Shown here: positions 39,901 to 53,779 of the stretch, one piece after another
How positions within the stretch are numbered: position 1 is the first letter of the stretch
How the letters are laid out: every line of letters starts with the position of its first letter
Source: Pithys albifrons albifrons
Lineage: Eukaryota > Chordata > Aves > Passeriformes > Thamnophilidae
Assembly (NCBI RefSeq): GCF_047495875.1
Contig: NC_092461.1
Span: forward strand, 90,278,431-90,342,430
Direction: 5' to 3'
DNA: 64,000 bases
Program-made: the position numbers and the translations under genes
The notes under the pieces: model-generated
The model's database searches: none
The model's input: only the letters and a program-made list of their open reading frames with translations
What the model was told of the DNA's origin: nothing

Positions 39901-42900
39901 ATTACCATGAAAATTAACATTAAATTTGAACTCAAGTCAAGTTTCTGGAGATAAGCTAAAGCCTCCTATCTGTACTTCAGATAAGGTGAGGAGGATGTGC
40001 CCCATTCTACAGGTGTTCTGACACTGAAAGAGAAACCACAGAGCACCAAAAGCACTACCAAAGCACAATGAAGTTTATTTCTGACATGAATCAGGCCACT
40101 CAAGTTCCAAAATACTGTAAGACACCTAAGTAGCAAGCCAGCACCTACTGCATGGTAACAGCTGGTCACAGACTAGAAATACTTCTCTTATTTCATAAAG
40201 CAGTTACAAAATAAGACTTGCAGATATACTTGAGGCGTATATATGTGAATATGTACATATACAGCCACTCGATTCAGACCTGATACAAATTAGAAACTGC
40301 ATTATAATCTCCCTCAGTTTCACAAGACATTTTTGGCCCAGCTTCCCACTGTAGCTGTCTCCTAGTGCCTTGTGAATCAGTTCACCTGTTTTCCTATTAT
40401 CCACCACGTGAACGCCACGGTTGCCATATTAAAACATTTTTAAATTTTTATAGGTAAATATACAAATAACCAGGAGCTATCAAAATACTTGCAACAAAAG
40501 AACAGCAATATGTTTTGATATACACTCATTAGTGCAAGAGGCTACTTGTATTTTTATGCTATCAGTGCCTACTTAGATGATCTTTACCTACCTGGGAAAT
40601 GTTAAGAAATCCTAAGTTACAATGAGCTGAATTCTGCAGGTATGACAGCACCAGGCCAGGTTAGAAAGTGCGCTTAAGCACATTGCATTTACAGAAGTAG
40701 GTACAGGCCTTGGAAATGGAAAGCTGTACTACAGAGTATTCAAGCCAGCTTTTTAACCAGTTTGCCATTTCTGAGTACTAGTTAGGAAAGGCTTGTTTCT
40801 TTTCCTTTAACCACAAAGCTATTACTCCATGACTTCATTTGCTGAATGATAAAACCACAAAGAAAAGTTAAAACTTTTCATCAGAAATCAGTTATTCAAG
40901 AAGTGTTATATCTAAATGAGAATTAAAGAATTCCACTGTGAAGCAGATTCATGTTGTCTGTGTTCTCATTTCTGCCTTTTACAATCTATTCCTTTTTCTT
41001 ACTATATACTTAGCTAGTATGTTTAGTTCCATCCTGATGGCACAGATGACAACAGCTAAAATTCCCTTTGTTTTCAGAAAAGTGCCACACGGACATCAAA
41101 AGCTCTAACTGCGGCAAGGCAACTGAGACCACCTGTTTGGCAGCACAGACATTTCTCCAGTTCCTTCTCTCATTCATTTCTATCCACAGCACATTACCTT
41201 CCCTCCTCAATACCTAGCAGCACTGGGAGCATGGTGAAACACTTGATTCCTCTCATATGCTACATTTATGAAACTAAGATACACAACAGACATTGCTTCA
41301 AAAGAAATACAAGACTTTCTCACGGATAAAACCATATTGGACTGTTAATAAACCTTTATTTTGAAATAACAGAAAAAGGGCAAATTGTTGCAGGCAATAA
41401 CAATCTGGGTAATCTAAACTATCCCACAGCAGTAGATCACACTGCTCCAGACTAAGATGATGGACTCTGCAAAATATTCCTTATTTTCCACTTCTACAAT
41501 GATATTCACCTAATTTCTTCCATGTAAGCTACCTTTCATTTAATATTCACAAAATATTATGTAGTCTGTTCAGGCTGTGGTATACCTTCAGGACATTCTA
41601 CACACTGTCTCTTCTCAGAGCTAACTGATGTTCCATGTGAAAAAAAAAAAAGAAAAATCTTTAAAACATGAATATGTGTTCCTTCAAAATTGTTACAGTA
41701 ACAGAACTGAGACACATGTATCATTAAGTGTGTCAAATGCCAAATACTGCTGTAATCAGCAGGACAGGATTTAAGTCGATCTTAACAATGGTCATTTTCT
41801 TCCTAATTTTTGTATTGTGCATCCCGAGATTAAGTCTTAACAATGTTGCTTTCATTAAAGCCAGAGGAATTCCATGTTATTTTCTTATCAGAGACATCAG
41901 TCTCAAAGGTTTTAGCTCCTGTTCAATGAGAGGGATTTTTACACGTGCAGCTTTACACAATCAAACAGATGAGATGCTGTGGACAGCACTTATTAGCAGC
42001 AAGAATTCACGGAATGGCAGTTGGCCCTCTTCAGGTGAGCAGAGACTGCTTGGACCTGCATCAACAAGTCCGTTCAAACACATGACTGAACTCAACCACT
42101 AATTCTTAAATGTGAAGGTCTTCCAAGTCCCTTTCCATTAGTAGAAAAACTCATACACACACTAGCAAGCATCAGGCTTCTTGTACAAAATGTGAATGGT
42201 GAATTTGAACATTGCCATACTGCTGATTTGTACTCCTCAAGCAAGATGACTGCTGCCATTCAGAATGGGGTTATGCCAGACTGAAGTTGGGCTCATGCTA
42301 TCTATACGGCTTAAAGCTCTTGCAAACATACCAGGAACTCCTATATTAGTTTGTTCCTCAGTCCCCATTAGCCAAGAAAAGGATTCAAATCTTATCATTA
42401 TTTTTCAGTCAAATGAAATCACTGCCTTAATCATCAAGCTAATCACAATCATCTCCAGTTTTCTAGTATATCTCATATTTTCAGCTTAATTTTCATTTCT
42501 ATAGATTCTTTATGTTCAGTTTCTAAAAAGCAATACTCAGAATATCACTTATTTGATAGTTTCTACAAAATTATGTAATTATTTTTACATTCCTCTCCAT
42601 GTGACAAAATCTTAATTAAAGTATAAGAAGGAAAAAAAATGACTGGGTGATGTAAAGACAGAGGACTAGAGTTTTCCAAGGGCAATTTTTTGTTGTGCTA
42701 CAGCCACTGTCAAAAATGGAGAATTTCAAAAGAAGTTGCAAACAAAAGGATCCCATCACTAACCCTCAAGGCAGACTGAGGCACTATGAAAAAGGTCTCA
42801 GATGCCTCAAACACATTACCCAGGTCTTTGCAGGAACTAAGTCCGCCTATTTGAAAACCTTAAAATACCAAGGTGGTGCAGTAAAAAACACTGAATTCCA

Positions 42901-43013
42901 ACTCAAAAATTGTTACATTCCCCATTACCAGTTCCACACTATTTTGCTATGTGTTTCCCTTCACTTACGAAAGGGGTTTAAAAACTACTTCTGTTTCTGG
43001 AGAAGTTGCTCAG
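36913..43013. other. plain intron sequence
   Basis: A+T-rich, with an AT/CT microsatellite at 39358-39418. The 124-codon open frame at 41728-42102 (plus) has no recognisable domain and sits in no splice context that I can support. Confidence 0.5.
39358..39418. repeat. degenerate TATC/TA microsatellite
   Basis: Interrupted runs of TATATC, TCTCTCTATC and CATATG units. Confidence 0.7.
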
Positions 43014-43147
43014 ATTTCACAGAATATTCTGAGTTGGAAGGGACCTACAAGGATCTTTGAGTCCAGCTCTCAAGTGAATGGTCCACACAGGGATTGAATG
43101 GGGATCAAGCCCATGACTTTGGTTTATTAGCACTATGCTCTAAGTTC
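43014..43147 (-). mobile_element. tRNA-Ile/CR1-tailed SINE (TguSINE1-like)
   Basis: Read on the plus strand, the CR1-type 3' tail comes first in reverse complement (AGAATATTCTGAGTTGGAAG, GGACCTACAAGGATC). A reversed tRNA-Ile-like head follows, recognisable by TTTATTAGCACTATGCTCTAA. The element itself therefore runs on the minus strand, head at 43147 and tail at 43014, in the same direction as MBP. Compared with tRNA-Ile, the region around the B box carries an extra 10-11 bases that look like a tandem duplication (GGGATTGAAT then GGGGATCAAG). This SINE class is known from passerines. Confidence 0.8.
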
Positions 43148-46100
43148 TTACAAAGTCGATTAATATATAGGATACCCTTCCTTTAAACGTTCCTGATCAC
43201 ACTGGGGATCTCATACTTTGTAACTGAACTAAAGTCTCTTCAGCTCAGAATGTAACTGGTAAAGACAACTGATGGACCTAGAGCATGCTATTAGTTAGCT
43301 TTAGTAGTCTATAGAGTAAATAAAAAACAGGTCAGACAACTCTGTAAGAATCAAGACTTTCATATGAATACTGTGAAAAAAATCAACCTCAGGGTACCCT
43401 ATACACAAGGGCAGAGGGAGAGGAAAAGCTATGTGAGCAACCTGTTACTTTGTAGGTACTCTAAGATATTGCCAGAATCAGGAATTCTCATAAAACAGCA
43501 AAGGAATTTGCAAAACAAGTTAAAATAAGACACAAAAATATGCCCTGGGTCAATATATTCAATTTCAAGCAAGTGTCTTTCACTCAGTGCATATTAACCC
43601 TTAAACTATATACACAGGAAACCTGGATGTGAATCACATAAAATTCAGACAAGTACAGACAGGGCTATGCCTTGCTATTTCCTCTGCCAAACCCACCTTG
43701 GTCCTACAGAGCAACCACCACCACACCAACTGTACAAGCAGTGAAGTGGCACATGTAATACGATATTGTGAAGAACAGTGTAAGGACCTAAACACACACT
43801 TGGGAACACAGCGAAGTCTGACAGCCTCCACAACACACTTGACCTGGAACTAATGTTACTAAAGCACATGCCCTACCTGCTTTGAACCCAGGCAGTTTTT
43901 CTACAGTGCCACTGCAAACAGCATCTGGCTGGCACATTGATGGATGCATCCCTTGAACTCATGAATCAGAGGAACCATAACAACAGTCAATGAAAAAAAA
44001 ATAAAAAATAGAAACTTTGGATATCCAGCAGAAGAGCACATCTTTCACAAAAGATGTTGAGGCAGACTTCCAATATAGTCTGGAAAAGCATCGTTACTGA
44101 TAGATGTCACTTCACAGTCCACTCATCACCTTTATCTTATCTAGACTGAGTGCTAATTTACTTTTCTTTAAGCACTCATTTTAGCCACATGCTGAACAAA
44201 TGCAAATATTTCATTATTTTCTTTCAAGAAAAGGATGTGGTTTAAGTTATAAATGCAATGTTGATGTGGCAGCCTCAGCTCGCAAGGTGTCTCCTTAAAA
44301 GCTTCATAAATCCACTGAACAATGGCAGTGTGTGACCCCAACAAACTAGTAATTTTCACATGCCACCACCTGAGGTCTTTCTGAAAGGTAATAATTGGTC
44401 TTTCTGAAGGGTTATAATAAAACAGTGTACAGGAGCAATCCTGTTTTCTTCACAGGTAATGAAAACACTTCTATAATGTGGCATATTGATAAAATCTGAA
44501 TTCATATAGATATCCAATACACCATAAAAAGATAGAGGCCATCTAAGCATCTGAATACTCTACTGTAAAAGCACAACAGAGATGCAAAAACTAGCAACTA
44601 ATTACAGAATGATGCACAATAATTAAGAGGGAAAAAAAACCAAAGCTGTTAAAAAATGTGCAAAATAACAATCCACTAGTCATGGAGAGAGGATTACAAA
44701 TATATTGGGGGTTTTTTCAGGCAAAAAAAGCGCCTCTGAACCTCATACATGGAACTTCTCATATCACAGGCTTGAGTTTGGCAGTTTGCAATTAATTAAA
44801 AGCAAAACGGTTGCTGCTGCCTAAATAATAAGAGATCCACAGCCTTGAATCTTCCTCAGAACCTTACACAGCACTGTCTGTGGCAGTAAACCTGTTGATT
44901 TGCCCCTTTTAACCATAGGAAGAGAGAAGAGATGCAGAAGAGATGGCAGATGTCTATGGGGAGCACAACGCAATGGCAGAGCAGGGCACTCAAGCAGCAC
45001 TACAAACCTGCCTCAAAGCAATGCCAGGATGATTCCCACAGGGTGCTGTGCTGCACAGCTGCCTGAGTGCACTTTACAAAGCAGCACTGAACAGCAAAGA
45101 AAGCAAAGGCATTGAGAGCTCTTCTAACACTTCCTTGCAGGTGACCTAGAAATAGCTGGCCACAAAGGAGCTCATCTGGAAGACTTCATCATTCAAGACT
45201 ATGATCCAGTGCAGAAATTACCTGATGTCACGGTACTCAGAGGGGAGACTACAGCCCTTTCAAAGACTCCCACCAACCACTGGCTGTATGATGCTGCATT
45301 GCTGCATTTGCCTGATGCTTATGGATGTTTAAATAAAAGAACAAATTATGCCTGAAACAATGTCCAAATCTGCTTCGTCTGCAGTGACCCAGGAACAAGA
45401 AGATACTCAGAGTGTCTTAAATCAGTTAAAAAAAAAACCCTCCCAAAATATTCAGTTAAATATCATTCACCTTCTTCCATTACCTAAAAAATATTTTGAG
45501 TGAAATATCTTACAAAATGAAAGCTGTTACAGAGCATCTCAGAAATATGCACTATAAAAGTGTCATGCCTAAGAACAGTACAAGTCTATTAGAAGTAAAC
45601 CCTCGTGTCACATTATCAGCAACAAAACATCTTTTCTGGGCCCCCAGCAGTGAAAGTCTTCTGGCTTCTGCAGTATTCCAACTGACCAAGGACAGGTATT
45701 TTTGGCAAAAACCTAATGCAGTTGATATCCTGACTGAAACTGGCATTACCATTGTTAAGAGAAAACAGGTAAGGTCTCCCTCATCAATATAAATTGTTGA
45801 CTCCACCAGCCTGCAGAAGTAAAGTGGAACACATGTGGCTTTGTGGGCTACAAAGAGCTGAAGCCCAACTGTGCCAACGAAATATGCACAGAAAGAACTT
45901 GGCACATAACAGGAAAGAGCTCTGCCCAGCTCCCCAGCAGCAAACCAGATTGCACAGAGTCCAGAATTTCACTTCTGGCATTTTATTCTTAATTCCATTA
46001 CGTGCAAGAACCAGTCCCTCACTGTGCAAAATAATTACGCAGAATATATGCCTGGGTCATTTCCTCAATAAGCTTGAAGACTGGATTTCTTGAATAATAA

Positions 46101-47984
46101 AAGGATCTTTTTTGTGCTTGCTCTGTGTTAAGAGGCTACAAAAAGAAGCTAAAAACACTTCCTCGCTGTTCTACTCACAGTGATACATCACACTAATTCA
46201 ACTTTTCTTTGAGCTTAATGAGTCAGAAACACTCTGAAACAATTGCCACTGCAGATCAAAAATGAACTTTCAACTTCTTGAATTTAATTTTCACTTCCAA
46301 GCTTCTAAGCTCATGAGGAAAGAAAGCTCAAAAGCTGCTATGTAAAAGCACTTTGCATTCAAAATTACATCCCTTCAACTCACTAAAAACTAAGATGTTT
46401 TCAGCATTTAAAAAGCAAAATTTACATTTTTTTGCCAAGAATTAAAGGAAGAATTGAATTTAACATCAAGCAGTTAATTTCAGAAGGGAGCTTTTCCAAC
46501 ACACTGGTACTGCTTTAGGTCACTTGGCAGTCTCTAGCCCCATGAAGTGTATTTCTAGGCCAAAGCTCAGAAAAATTTACACCCAGGTTGCCTGATACTG
46601 AATTATATTATATTTACCTGCCAGATCTGTGGGTTCAAAGGAAATTCTGACCACAGTACTGACCAAAGCATTTGTTTCTGCACTGTGATTAAAAAAAGTA
46701 AACATGTTTTTTTAACTTCTTTTACAAAGAGGGTTTGGGGTTTTGCGGGGGTCATGCATTGTCAAGAAAAAGACACCTTGGCCTTTCCAAAGTGGCATGG
46801 TATTTTAACCAAGACATTTCAGCTCTCAGTAGCATGGACTCCCTCCATGGTCCCAACCTTGTCCCATCTCCAAGCTCAGTGTCCTCTGTCTTTGCCATCC
46901 CCACAAGCTGAGCTGCTCCCAAGACTTTCTGGGCCCTCAGGAAGCTGGAGAAGGGGTGGAAGGGGGCCTAAAAATACTCCATCCCAGTCATGTGAGGGCA
47001 GGGAGAGGGATCCAATCCACCACACAGCCTTTCCCTCACTCCATTTTGTATGGGAAAACAAGGTTTGCTATGTAACAGTTGTTTAAGGGGGAAGCAGCCA
47101 TGAATGCATCACCAGTCACAGAAAACAAGGCTTTCATATGAATATACCTATCTATCCACCCAAGACAGAAAACTACTTTTCCACTTCCCTGTTTGATTTA
47201 AATAGGCCAAAGAAAACTGCTTTTATCACTTTGTGCTCCTAGAACAAGCGTAGGTCCTTTGTGGAGTATAAATAAATGCAGAAACACCACTTAGAAGAAA
47301 ATATTTCAAATGTCAAGATTTGCAAGGTCAATATTTACAAAATAATCAACACCACTGCCCTTTTCAAAATGTAAATAAAGATTTCTTTTCAGATAAGAGT
47401 TTTGAAATACAGTTGGCACGGAAGCAAGTTTTCATCTGTATTTTTTTCTCTTTGTTAAAGGAAACTGATAAAGACACAAAATAGTTTGTATACTTGTAAA
47501 ACAGTGGTATGACATCTTTTAACTACCACTTCAGTAAATTAAAAAAAAAATCAAGAACATCCAACATATTAAAAACAAAAACCCTAGTCACTTCAAAAGT
47601 GTAAGGTTTTGTAGAAGACTTCTGAAATTGAAGCTGAAGTATTCAGCACAGAGTAGTAATCAGGAAAGAGTAAGAATCAAGAGCAGAGACACAATTTCCT
47701 GCAGTCGGTCTCATTTCTCTGTTTTATTTGCAAAATAAATGCATCCAGCTAACACCACAGGTAATGATAAGCTCCATGTGCTATAAAGTATAGGCACAAA
47801 AGTAAGGACACTTCATTGCTTTTACAAGTTTTAGTTTAGTGCTACCTTTACTATCAACATGTGAAGGTAAGGAAAGACATTGATCGTGCTATCAAGGATC
47901 ACTTTATCAACATACTACTGCGTCAAAAATTCCTCTCTACAAAACTATACAAAGAAAATCGCTACAAACCAATTCTTACCAAAA
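43148..47984. other. plain intron sequence
   Basis: A+T-rich. Open frames at 45496-45792 and 46685-47086 (plus) show no known domain. No repeat family was recognised. Confidence 0.5.
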
Positions 47985-48612
47985 CTTTGAGTCTAAAGGA
48001 GACCTACTAGGCAAAAATGAGTATTTCCTTGATAGTTCATGGAACCAACCTCTGCCTTCAGCCCTGTTAATGTTGTTTCCAAGGTTACTCTTGTCCATAT
48101 CACCCTGTGCCCTTTGTTTGCCAATCCAGTCCATCACTTCCTCACTTCTCTGTGGGTTGTCATGTCTCTCCCTTGTTCCTAGTTTAAAGTTCTCCTTACC
48201 AGCTTGATCAGCCTGTTGATAAAGATGGTTTTGCCTGACTTGGTCAGTCAGATTTAGTCTCTTCTGAGCAGTCCTCAACCTCAAAGAGGGTCTGTATGGC
48301 TGTAAAAGCCAAATGCTTGTTGTCAAGATCAGCTGTACAACCAGTTGTGGACCTCCAGAACCCACTACCTCCTTTTCAAGCGCTACACCCTCACTGGGAG
48401 GATCAGGGAGAAAACTTTGACTCCTGTGCCCTTGTTCCTCAAACCTAGAGCCATAAGACCATGACTCACAGACTTCAGGTCTCCCCTACGAGGATCAAGG
48501 GTGCCCAGGTGGAACAGCAGCAGTAGGGGGCAATAGCCCAAGGATTTCACAAGCCCCACCAGGCTCACCACAACACCACGGACCCAAATCTCTCTCCTAA
48601 AAGAAAAAGCAC
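47985..48612 (-). mobile_element. LINE remnant, probably CR1 5' half (ORF1 region)
   Basis: On the minus strand, two successive open segments (81 then 129 codons, in different frames and separated by stops) run through G+C-richer DNA with phrases such as GGTTTGAGGAACAAGGGCAC and GAGAACTTTAAACTAGGAAC. These resemble the 5' part of avian CR1 elements as I remember them. No reverse transcriptase or endonuclease motif is present, so the assignment rests on nucleotide phrases. It is the only LINE-like piece in the window in the same orientation as MBP. Confidence 0.5.
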
Positions 48613-50139
48613 ATGGGAAAGCATGCACAGAAATGTAGTTGCACCTTACCTAATGACCTTGGATGTAAAAAGACAGGAAAGAGGGACAATTGCAAAGTAC
48701 ATGTCAGATTTTAGAACCACATTAAAGCTCCTCAAGGAGTCTGTTTCTCAACATGCTTAAAAACTAGAAGTTACCTCCCCTTTCCATACCTCACCAACGA
48801 CATTGCAAGACTCTTAGAAGTATTAGTCACCTTCATGTGTCTTTTTTATAGATCACTTTAAGAGACAGACCTTGCCAATTAACTCTCAGCAACTCCAATT
48901 CTCACACAAGTCAACCATCAGGAGGAAACAGAAACCTAAATTCCAAATTTTGATGTTCAAATCACCTGTCAGGAACAGCTACCTCTTCAGAAAGCCATAG
49001 TACTATCTCAGGGTTTTGTTCACCTGATGTCCAACTATGGGCCCAAACCTGGCTGACCTTTCTTTCAGCAGGCCATTGTTAAGTCTTCCAGGTATAAACC
49101 AACCGCTAACTAGTAGACAGCTGTCAATGGTACACAGATAAAATTATTTATTAGAACACAGACAGATATTCTAGAGACTATTCAAATAAACCAAAATGTA
49201 TACAATACTTATCTGAATATCTTTAAGAAAGCAATTTCAGAGCACCTATTATAATCAATTTAAAATTTTGCTTAAGACACTTGAAGACAAGCACAATGAG
49301 GATCCCTTTCTCACTTTGCTTAGTTACCTTAACGACCACAAAATGCAAAATCTAGAAAGAAGACTAACTGATTCTGGAAATATTCTAGCTGTCAGTCCTT
49401 TTACAAGAAACTGTCTAAACTGAACCAGAGCGTCATAAAATAGACAATAAATAACACAAAACAATGCAGCTAATTAACATTAAACTAATTAACACAAGTC
49501 AGCAGAATGTCAAAAAATCTAATCAAAAATAATCCATTCCAACAACAGGGAAAAAATTACAGAGCCATGTCTCCAACACAAATAGAAACTGTCTCCTATT
49601 CACTGCTTGTTTTGACTTCCGCATCCGTGACCAGGAGCAGAGGAGCAGACCCTTAGTGGCATGATCATTTCCCTTTCTCAACATTGATGTTTAAACCACA
49701 TTGATACACTAAACAAGATCATGACTCTACGATTATTTTCAGAGAGCAGGCAATTTGAAAATCAATAGCAAGTTAGTTCTTCTTCAGACATCATACACAC
49801 TCCAAATCTTCAGCAAGTACCCAGTCAGTACCCACCCAGATCACTCATAGTACAAGAAGAATGATGATACAGGAAAACTGTTATTACATAAAAAATTTGT
49901 ATTTTCTTCTTTGACAGCTTCTTTGGAAGCAAGTAATTTTGTGATACTGCTAACAGCAAGAATTGCAACTCCAGAGACTCCAAGCAAGAGGCTCTATTAA
50001 ACTCACCATTAAAGCCTGCTTAGTTTTTCATGAAAGTGAATGCCTTCAAAGCAAAATTTATCAGCCACCTCGCTGGAAATGGCATTATGTCAAAAGTTTG
50101 TGTAAAAACAGGTATGTCCTCCCTTGATTTTGCTCCTTA
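48613..50139. other. plain intron sequence
   Basis: A+T-rich. No gene or repeat family was recognised. Confidence 0.5.
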
Positions 50140-51232
50140 TTCTGTTTGTTTTCTGCACTGGATTTGCATGGCTGGGTTTTGGTAGCAGAGGGGCTACAGA
50201 GATGGCTTCTGTGAGAAGCTGTTAGAAGCTTCCCCCATGTTCTACGGATCTGATGACAGATGGCTCCAAGATGGACCCACCTCACATCAAGGCTGAGCCC
50301 ATCAGCTACAGTGGTAGTGCCTCTGGGATAACGAGTTAATAAGGTGGACAAAACAAAGCTGCAGAAGGAGGGAGAAATGAAATACCTGAGAGAAACAACT
50401 CTGCACACACTGAGAAGGAGGAGGCACTTCAGGTGCCAGAGCAGAGATTCCCCTGCAGCCTGTGGTGAAGATCACAGTGATGTATGCTGTGCCCCTGCAG
50501 CCCATGGAGAACCTCATGCCAGAGCAGGTGGATGCCCGAAGGAGGCTGTGACCCTATCGAAAGTCCATGCTGGAGCAGGCTTCTGGCAGGACCTATGGAC
50601 CCATGGAGAGAGGAGTCCAGGATGGAGCAGGTTTGCTAGCAGGAATTGTGGCCTCATTGGGGTCTCATGCTAAAGCAGACTGTTCCTGAAGGACTGCACC
50701 CTGTGGAAACTGAACCATGTTTGGAGCAGTTTGTGAAGAACTGCAGCCCATGGGAAGGACTCAGGTTCGAGAACTGTCTGGAGGACTGTCTCCAATGGAA
50801 GAGACTCCATGCTGGAGCGTGGGAAGACTGTGAGGAGTCCTTCCCTAAGGAGGCAGAAGCTGTAGAGACACAGCATAGTAACTGACCACAACCCCCATTC
50901 CCTGTCCCTGTGCACTGCTTGGGGGGAGAAGGTAGTGAAAATCAGGAGTGAAGTTAAGTGTAAGAAGAAGGGAGGGGTGGAGGGAAGGTGTTTCAAGATT
51001 TAGTTTTTATTTCTTATCATCATACTCTGAATTGATTGCTAATCATTTAAATAAGCAATTCTCAAGTCAAGACTGTTTTGCCCATGAGAGTAATCAGTGA
51101 GTAATTTCTGTCTGTCCTTATCTCAACCCAAGAGCCTTTTGTTATATTTTCTCTCCCCTGTCAAGTTGAGGAGGGGATTGATAGAGCAGCTTTGATGGGC
51201 ATCAGGCATCCAGCCAGGGTCAACCCACTGCA
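50140..51232 (+). mobile_element. solo LTR of an avian endogenous retrovirus (ERVL-type likely), old
   Basis: A G+C-rich block of about 1.1 kb matches a common avian LTR that I recognise by its phrases: TTCTGCACTGGATTTGCATG and GGGTTTTGGTAGCAG near the start, repeated ATGCTGGAGCAG-type units in the middle, AGGAGTGAAGTTAAGTG, and the end CAGCCAGGGTCAACCCACTG then CA. The 3' end at 51232 is well placed by that terminal CA. The 5' boundary is approximate. The polyadenylation signal appears degraded (AATAAG near 51050). No gag, pol or env sequence flanks it, so it is a solo LTR. It runs antisense to MBP. Confidence 0.75.
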
Positions 51233-52040
51233 TTTTTTTGAAAACAAACAAGGGAATAATGCTTCCCACCATGCTTTAAGCCAACACAGAGGTGCTCTCA
51301 CAAAATCTGCTATGCAGAATTACAATTGCACCGATATGATCAGAAGAAAAATAGACCATTGTAACACATGTATGAAGTTGCATGCCAAAATACTAACCTA
51401 AGTATTCAAAAGATGAACTTTCTCATCTCAAAAAGGAATAAGGGGCAGGGGCAGAACAAGTCTCAGGGGCAAAATATTTTTTAAAAAAACCACAACAAAC
51501 CCAATTGTTTACCCAAACAAGACTAGAGCAATGACATTTTGTTTATTTTCAGGCAACTGTTCAGTCTATGTTTAAAATGTCTAAATTAGCATTCAAATTG
51601 TACTGACCTCTGTGAGGGGGAAAACAACAAGAACAACAACAAATCCTGAAGAGCTGCCAATGTTAATAAATGGCAGAGGCTAATTTCATTAGTTGCCCCA
51701 CAACTGGGACATGAAGTTTCTCTAAAGCAAGAATTATGCTACAAGAAATCAGAGGATGCATTGTTTCAGTCAGCAGCAATAATATCAGAATGAGATTACC
51801 ACTATGCAGTTGTGAGATAACTGGACTTTAGTAAGCATCTGTTTTAAACTCAATCAGAGCAACTGATTACACTAGGCTTCCAGAGATTTTAAGGGCTGTC
51901 ACTCAGAGGCTGAACTCATTAAGTTCTGGCTACCAGACCATCAATTAGTTTGTTATAACAGTTCCACTAACACCCTCAGATTTTGGTGCTCTCCTCTGGA
52001 GCACACTTACACTGTAATGCAGCCCAGACTGTAGATGTGG

Positions 52041-52095
52041 GTATACAACATTGTATACATATTTATGTGTGTATATGTATATATTTATGTGGGTA
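52041..52095. repeat. TA/TG-rich simple repeat
   Basis: Alternating purine-pyrimidine stretch with ATTTATGTG and GTATATGTATAT units. Confidence 0.65.
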
Positions 52096-53261
52096 TTTCA
52101 GACATGCAATCCAAGTCATGTTTTCCCAAACTTCCATAGAGAGAGGTGGCTAGTTTCTAACAGGTCTTGGTGATTTCATATGCAAAGAGTATAGCTAAAA
52201 TGTTACATTTTTTTTCCTATGGTCATCTACAGTTAATGATTGCTGTTTACCACACCAAGCCAAGTGGTAAGACACACGCTGAGAGCCCAAGGAAATGACT
52301 CATTGAGATCTCACACTCAGTACTTCTGCAGTCCCAGGTGACACCTGATTCATCAGCAAATACACACTATTACTCACCTGGAAATAAGGGAGCTTTTCCT
52401 GTAGAGGTAATTGCTCCCATTAATGTACACCATATCATATGTGACCAGAAAGCACTTATCCAAAGTGTTTTCAGATGGCCAATACGATAAGGTACAAACA
52501 ATCTATATTATGGAGCATGTAAGGCTGTTCTCATACCTTCTGAAAACCATGAACAGGTAATCTAATTACTGAATAAGAAAGAGGCCACATACACTATACA
52601 CAACCTTGTTCTTCAGGAGCACTTTTTGATGTGTTGAAGGGACAGCATTGTCTTAAACAGCTGTAGCTACCATTTTTCAAATATATAAAGTCAAACAAAA
52701 ACTAAACCTGAGAAAGATCAAGCAATGTAAATTTCCTAGTGATTGCAAAAATAAATGTCCATTTTCTTTAATACCAATGGAAATAAGTATCAGAAGTGAT
52801 GACAATGAAAGACTCATGTGCATGTACAGACAGGAAGAATGGTTATGACAAGAAATACAACCTGTGAGCAGCCAGCTTATCACTCAGTGAGCCAAAAAGC
52901 AAACAGAAACTGACATTTAAAAAGATGATTCAGTTTACCAGAGTTTGATTAAATATATGGTTCAAGTAAAAACTCTGCACACCTTCAGGAAGAGTACTGT
53001 GTTGAAATTCAAGAGCCATGTGTTTAAAAAAAAAAAAGTGCTACTTTGCACTACCTGTAGTCATTACCTGAGCAAGCCCCAGGCTCTGGGGTGGAGAATG
53101 AAATACTAACAGCAAGCAGATTTCCTGCCTGAGGTCTGTCTCAAACTCCAGGCAGGAACACCTGTTCTTCTCTTCTACTTCTACCTTTTCCTCTAGTGCC
53201 TAATTTTTAGATCTTTCCTCTTTCATAGCTATTTAAATAAAGAACCCCACCCAAAACCAAT

Positions 53262-53294
53262 AAACAAACAAGAAACCAAACAAACAAGAAACCA
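53262..53294. repeat. two-copy tandem repeat of 16-17 bp
   Basis: AAACAAACAAGAAACCA is followed directly by AACAAACAAGAAACCA. Confidence 0.8.
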
Positions 53295-53779
53295 GCCATG
53301 AGCTCGGCCAGTCAGCACTGCCTTTTTTCTGTGACCACTCACCACTAACTCTATACTGTTACAAAATACAGGCTGGTATCAACCTATTAAAACTTTGTAA
53401 ATCTGTGACCATTGTCCATCTCTCTGTAAAGGTTTCAAGGAAGCAAGGACCATCATCCAGCTATATGCTTGTCATACCTCTTCTCTCTTTTATGTGGATT
53501 TGTCTTGAAAGAAAAAAAGGCCTCAGTATTTTTTTGTCAATTATCCCAAAGTGCAATACTTTACTGAAGAATAAAAGACTGTCAAAGGTAGGGTACACCC
53601 TGTACTCAACAGAAACCTCTGTGTTAACATGAAGGAGTGATAACACATTGGTAATGTGAGAGACATACTTAATACACAGTATTTCAAATGCTTAGCTGTT
53701 TTCCTCTTTTCAGTAAAAGCAGATGACGTAACAGTTTTAACGGTAATTGTTCTCCACAGATAGAAGGTGCGTGGGAACA

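Larger units (their letters stand above)
51233..53779. other. plain intron sequence with two simple repeats
   Basis: A TATG/TGTA-rich tract lies at 52041-52095, and a two-copy 16-17 bp repeat (AAACAAACAAGAAACCA) at 53262-53294. Otherwise A+T-rich, with nothing recognised. Confidence 0.5.

Noticed and set aside
41728..42102. 124-codon open frame, plus strand, with a hydrophobic N-terminal segment
   Set aside because: The hydrophobic run comes from T-rich intron sequence. There is no family resemblance and no gene structure.
46685..47086. 133-codon open frame, plus strand
   Set aside because: It passes from T-rich to G+C-rich DNA with no consistent codon pattern or known domain.
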